A DNA stretch of 64,000 nt. Source: Catellatospora vulcania (GTDB lineage Bacteria; Actinomycetota; Actinomycetes; Mycobacteriales; Micromonosporaceae). This document shows positions 62,582-64,000 of the stretch, piece after piece. The stretch's first letter is position 1. Each line of letters starts with the position of its first letter. The stretch is from contig NZ_WARX01000014.1 in NCBI RefSeq assembly GCF_009720385.1, positions 62,001 to 126,000 on the forward strand, in the 5' to 3' direction. Below the pieces are notes generated by a model. That model did no database searches, was not told where the DNA came from, and saw only the letters and a program-made list of their open reading frames with translations. The position numbers were made by a program, and so were the translations under genes.

Positions 62582-62646
62582 TTGATCGCTGTTTGTGGTC
62601 AGAAAGTGTGGTCCGACCGCACTTTCTGACCACAAACAGCGATCAA
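62582..62646. repeat. Palindromic element D2 (65 bp, 27-bp perfect arms)
   Basis: Arms 62582-62608 and 62620-62646 are perfectly complementary (outer end TTGATCGCTGTTTGTGGTCA); the 11-nt centre holds GGTCCGACC, itself palindromic. One of the longest perfect palindromes in the window. B4 lies only 13 bp away. Confidence 0.93.
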
Positions 62647-62663
62647 GGGCCGAAGCCGGGGTG

Positions 62664-62740
62664 GCCGAGCCGAGCCGGCCGATCCGAGCCGGCCGATCCG
62701 AGCTGAGCCGAGCCGAGCTGAGCCGAGCCGACGAGCCGGG
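62664..62740. repeat. GAGCC-type pentamer repeat
   Basis: About fifteen units of CCGAG/CTGAG with interspersed GGCCGATCCGAGCC repeats (CCGAGCCGGCCGAT twice). No coding sense. It fills the remaining gap together with a GC-rich stretch to 62818 in which I see nothing. Confidence 0.8.
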
Positions 62741-62818
62741 CTGCGGCGGGCCGGGACCAGGGTCGAACCGAGGCCAGGACGTGGTCGGGGGCTGGTCGAG
62801 GACTGGGCTGGGCTGGGG

Positions 62819-63193
62819 TCAGGGGTGGGGCCAGGCGGTGCGGATCGCGGCGAGGGCCTCGTCGAGGTCCGCGCCGAGGGTCAGGGCGGTGGTGGTGTAG
62901 GTATGCGCCGCCTGTGCCAACGGCCCCCGTCGGTCCGTCGGCGGGTCGGGGGTTCGTGCGGCCACCACCGTGCCTGCCGCGCGCCGGGTGGTCACCAGCC
63001 CGGCCGCCTCCAGTTCCTGGTACGCCCGAGCCACCGTGCCGGTGGCCAGGCCCAGGTCCGCGGCGAGTTGCCGGATCGGCGGCAGGCGGTGGCCCGCCGC
63101 CAGCAGCCCGCCGTTGATCAGCGCCTCGACCTGGGCCCGGATCTGTTCGTAGGGCGGCACCGGGCCGTGCCGGATGGTGATCGTGGGGATCAC
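62819..63193 (-). CDS. GntR-family regulator, YtrA subfamily
   Basis: 124 residues from GTG at 63193, overlapping the stop of the upstream gene (GTGA). Winged helix: PPYEQIRAQVEALINGGLLA (~12-31), GHRLPPIRQLAADLGLATGTVARAYQELEAAGLV. The short C-terminal part (~45 residues, two helices) is that of YtrA-like regulators, which lack a large effector domain and usually control membrane-protein or ABC operons beside them. Likely represses its own operon through the palindromes at 63941 and 63983. Confidence 0.9.
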   Translation of the reverse strand: MIPTITIRHGPVPPYEQIRAQVEALINGGLLAAGHRLPPIRQLAADLGLATGTVARAYQELEAAGLVTTRRAAGTVVAARTPDPPTDRRGPLAQAAHTYTTTALTLGADLDEALAAIRTAWPHP

Positions 63194-63927
63194 GCCGCGG
63201 CCTCGGCCGGCTCCTGCTGCTGCGCGACGGCGCTCACCACGCCCGACGGACCCGGGTGGATCAGCAGGTGCAGGTAGTGCGCGAACACCAGGAACGTGGT
63301 GAGGCCAAGGGTGAGCAGGCCGAACATCCACCAGCCCCAGCCGCCGACGAAGATCAGCCAGGCGCGCTGGCTGTAGTAGAACATCGCGCCGCTGAGGGTG
63401 CCGGAGAGCAGGACCCCGGTCGTGCCGAGGACCAGCCGGGACGCCCGCCGCCGCCATGCCTCGTCCGCGGCGAGGTGCTGCGGGTCCAGCCCGGCGTGGC
63501 CGGCCTCGGCGATGCGGCGCAGCAGATGCCGGGCGAGCAGGCCCCAGCAGGCAAGGACCACGGCGGTGGGCGCCAGGCGCACCATGGCGCCGGTGGTGTG
63601 GAACTCCCCGGCTGTGGCCATGGGGTTGACGCCGATCTGCACGGCGAGCGGGGGCAGTGCCACCACCAGTGCCAGGCCCAGCCAGCGCAGTTGCGCCCGG
63701 GACCCAGGTGGCAGGTACGCGTCGACGTCGCGCGCGGTGAGTTGCGCCGTCGGCTGCCCGGATGGGGACGGCCGGGGCGACATCAGTTCGCTGACCGCGA
63801 CTCCGGCCAGCACGAACACCGCGAACAGGGGCACGGCGAGCGGGATCAGGGTGCTGTTGGCGACAGTGAAGCTCAGCGCCCCGCCCAGGACGACACCGGC
63901 CGACCGCACGTAGGCGGCTCCGTTCAT
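63190..63927 (-). CDS. Multi-pass membrane protein co-transcribed with the GntR regulator
   Basis: 245 residues; ATG 63927 after AGGGAGGTC. About six membrane helices: VRSAGVVLGGALSFTVA, LIPLAVPLFAVFVLAGVAV, LGLALVVALPPLAVQIGV, LAPTAVVLACWGLLARHLL, LVLGTTGVLLSGTLSGAMFYY, LIFVGGWGWWMFGLLTLGL. Possibly DUF1648/DUF1707-like in style, though I cannot name the family. It precedes and overlaps the regulator by 4 nt. Probably the controlled function. Confidence 0.8.
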   Translation of the reverse strand: MNGAAYVRSAGVVLGGALSFTVANSTLIPLAVPLFAVFVLAGVAVSELMSPRPSPSGQPTAQLTARDVDAYLPPGSRAQLRWLGLALVVALPPLAVQIGVNPMATAGEFHTTGAMVRLAPTAVVLACWGLLARHLLRRIAEAGHAGLDPQHLAADEAWRRRASRLVLGTTGVLLSGTLSGAMFYYSQRAWLIFVGGWGWWMFGLLTLGLTTFLVFAHYLHLLIHPGPSGVVSAVAQQQEPAEAAA

Positions 63928-63940
63928 GTTGACCTCCCTG

Positions 63941-63962
63941 TTGTATCAAGCAACTGATACAA
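63941..63962. promoter_or_regulatory. Operator-like inverted repeat O1 for the GntR regulator
   Basis: TTGTATCA-N6-TGATACAA, perfect 8-bp arms, 14 bp upstream of the start at 63927. The form and place fit YtrA-type GntR operators. Binding would overlap the promoter and ribosome binding region. Confidence 0.7.
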
Positions 63963-63982
63963 GTGAACGTCATCACTGCGTC

Positions 63983-64000
63983 TTGTGTCAAACGATTGAT
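63983..64000. promoter_or_regulatory. Second operator O2, cut by the window edge
   Basis: TTGTGTCA-N6-TGAT at the window end. It has the same arm, same 6-nt spacer and starts 42 bp (about four helical turns) from O1, so both would lie on the same face of the DNA. The last four bases would be outside the window. Confidence 0.55.

Noticed and set aside
62819-63991. A 390-codon ORF joining the GntR regulator with upstream sequence
   Set aside because: The upstream part overlaps the membrane-protein gene in another frame; the GTG at 63193 with GTGA overlap gives a normal YtrA-type protein.

Overview
The window is chromosomal DNA of a very GC-rich actinobacterium. Codon third positions are almost all G/C, GTG starts are common, and leaderless-style short intergenic gaps occur. 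Gene order matches two blocks known from Mycobacterium tuberculosis (Rv1211/Rv1220c-Rv1232c and Rv3204-Rv3211) plus the standard rpmG-MaoC-tRNA-Trp-secE-nusG-rplK-rplA block. The absence of mycolate genes, a second partial nuo cluster and the style of dispersed palindromic repeats suggest the family Micromonosporaceae. This placement is inference; no rRNA is present to confirm it. No phage, integrase, transposase, CRISPR array or biosynthetic gene cluster was found.

Layout. 1-9.0 kb: PaaX-type regulator (cut by the window edge), DUF3117 protein, leucyl aminopeptidase, then O-methyltransferase / HtrA-like protease / TatB / Mrp / DUF1003 / MgtE-N-CBS protein, the Rv1220c-Rv1232c order without sigE and its anti-sigma gene. 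9-16.2 kb: EamA transporter, HAD hydrolase, SDR, DUF4190 protein, methyltransferase, an unknown Cys/His-containing protein, and a heme oxygenase-DUF2470 fusion with a probable IdeR/DtxR iron box. 16.3-26.1 kb: DEAD-box helicase, MiaE-like ferritin-fold protein, DUF3107, FasR-like TetR regulator, a 903-residue low-complexity protein, two tandem DUF3152 putative zinc proteases, MoeZ. 26.4-34.7 kb: a terpene-cyclase-fold repeat protein, proA/proB, an alkyltransferase-like protein, gamma-glutamyltransferase-like protein, GPH-type transporter and an unknown protein.

34.7-48.6 kb: a partial complex I set (nuoB, C, H, I, J, K, L, M, N; no A, D, E, F, G), interrupted by a DUF2252 kinase-like gene, an ECF sigma factor with a membrane-anchored partner candidate, and an 861-residue secreted Ig-like-repeat protein. 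The nuo genes are linked by 4-nt ATGA/GTGA overlaps; at two junctions the overlap chain is carried by 22- and 24-codon mini-ORFs. 48.8-57.8 kb: HtpX, PH-like membrane protein, YajQ, tRNA-Tyr, lipoprotein, small membrane protein, methyltransferase, GNAT/TetR divergent pair, a small gene under a probable LexA box, an 81-residue secreted peptide with three TIEW motifs, and a GAF-GGDEF-EAL membrane protein. 57.9-62.4 kb: tRNA-Thr, tRNA-Met, rpmG, two MaoC dehydratase subunits, tRNA-Trp, secE, nusG, rplK, rplA. 62.8-64 kb: a YtrA-type GntR regulator coupled to a membrane protein, with two operator-like palindromes upstream.

The most unusual overall feature is the density of palindromic intergenic elements: fourteen copies belonging to six unrelated families (called A-F here), mostly between convergent genes. 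Family A shows compensatory base changes between copies, and families C, D and F share a GTTGATC-like terminus.
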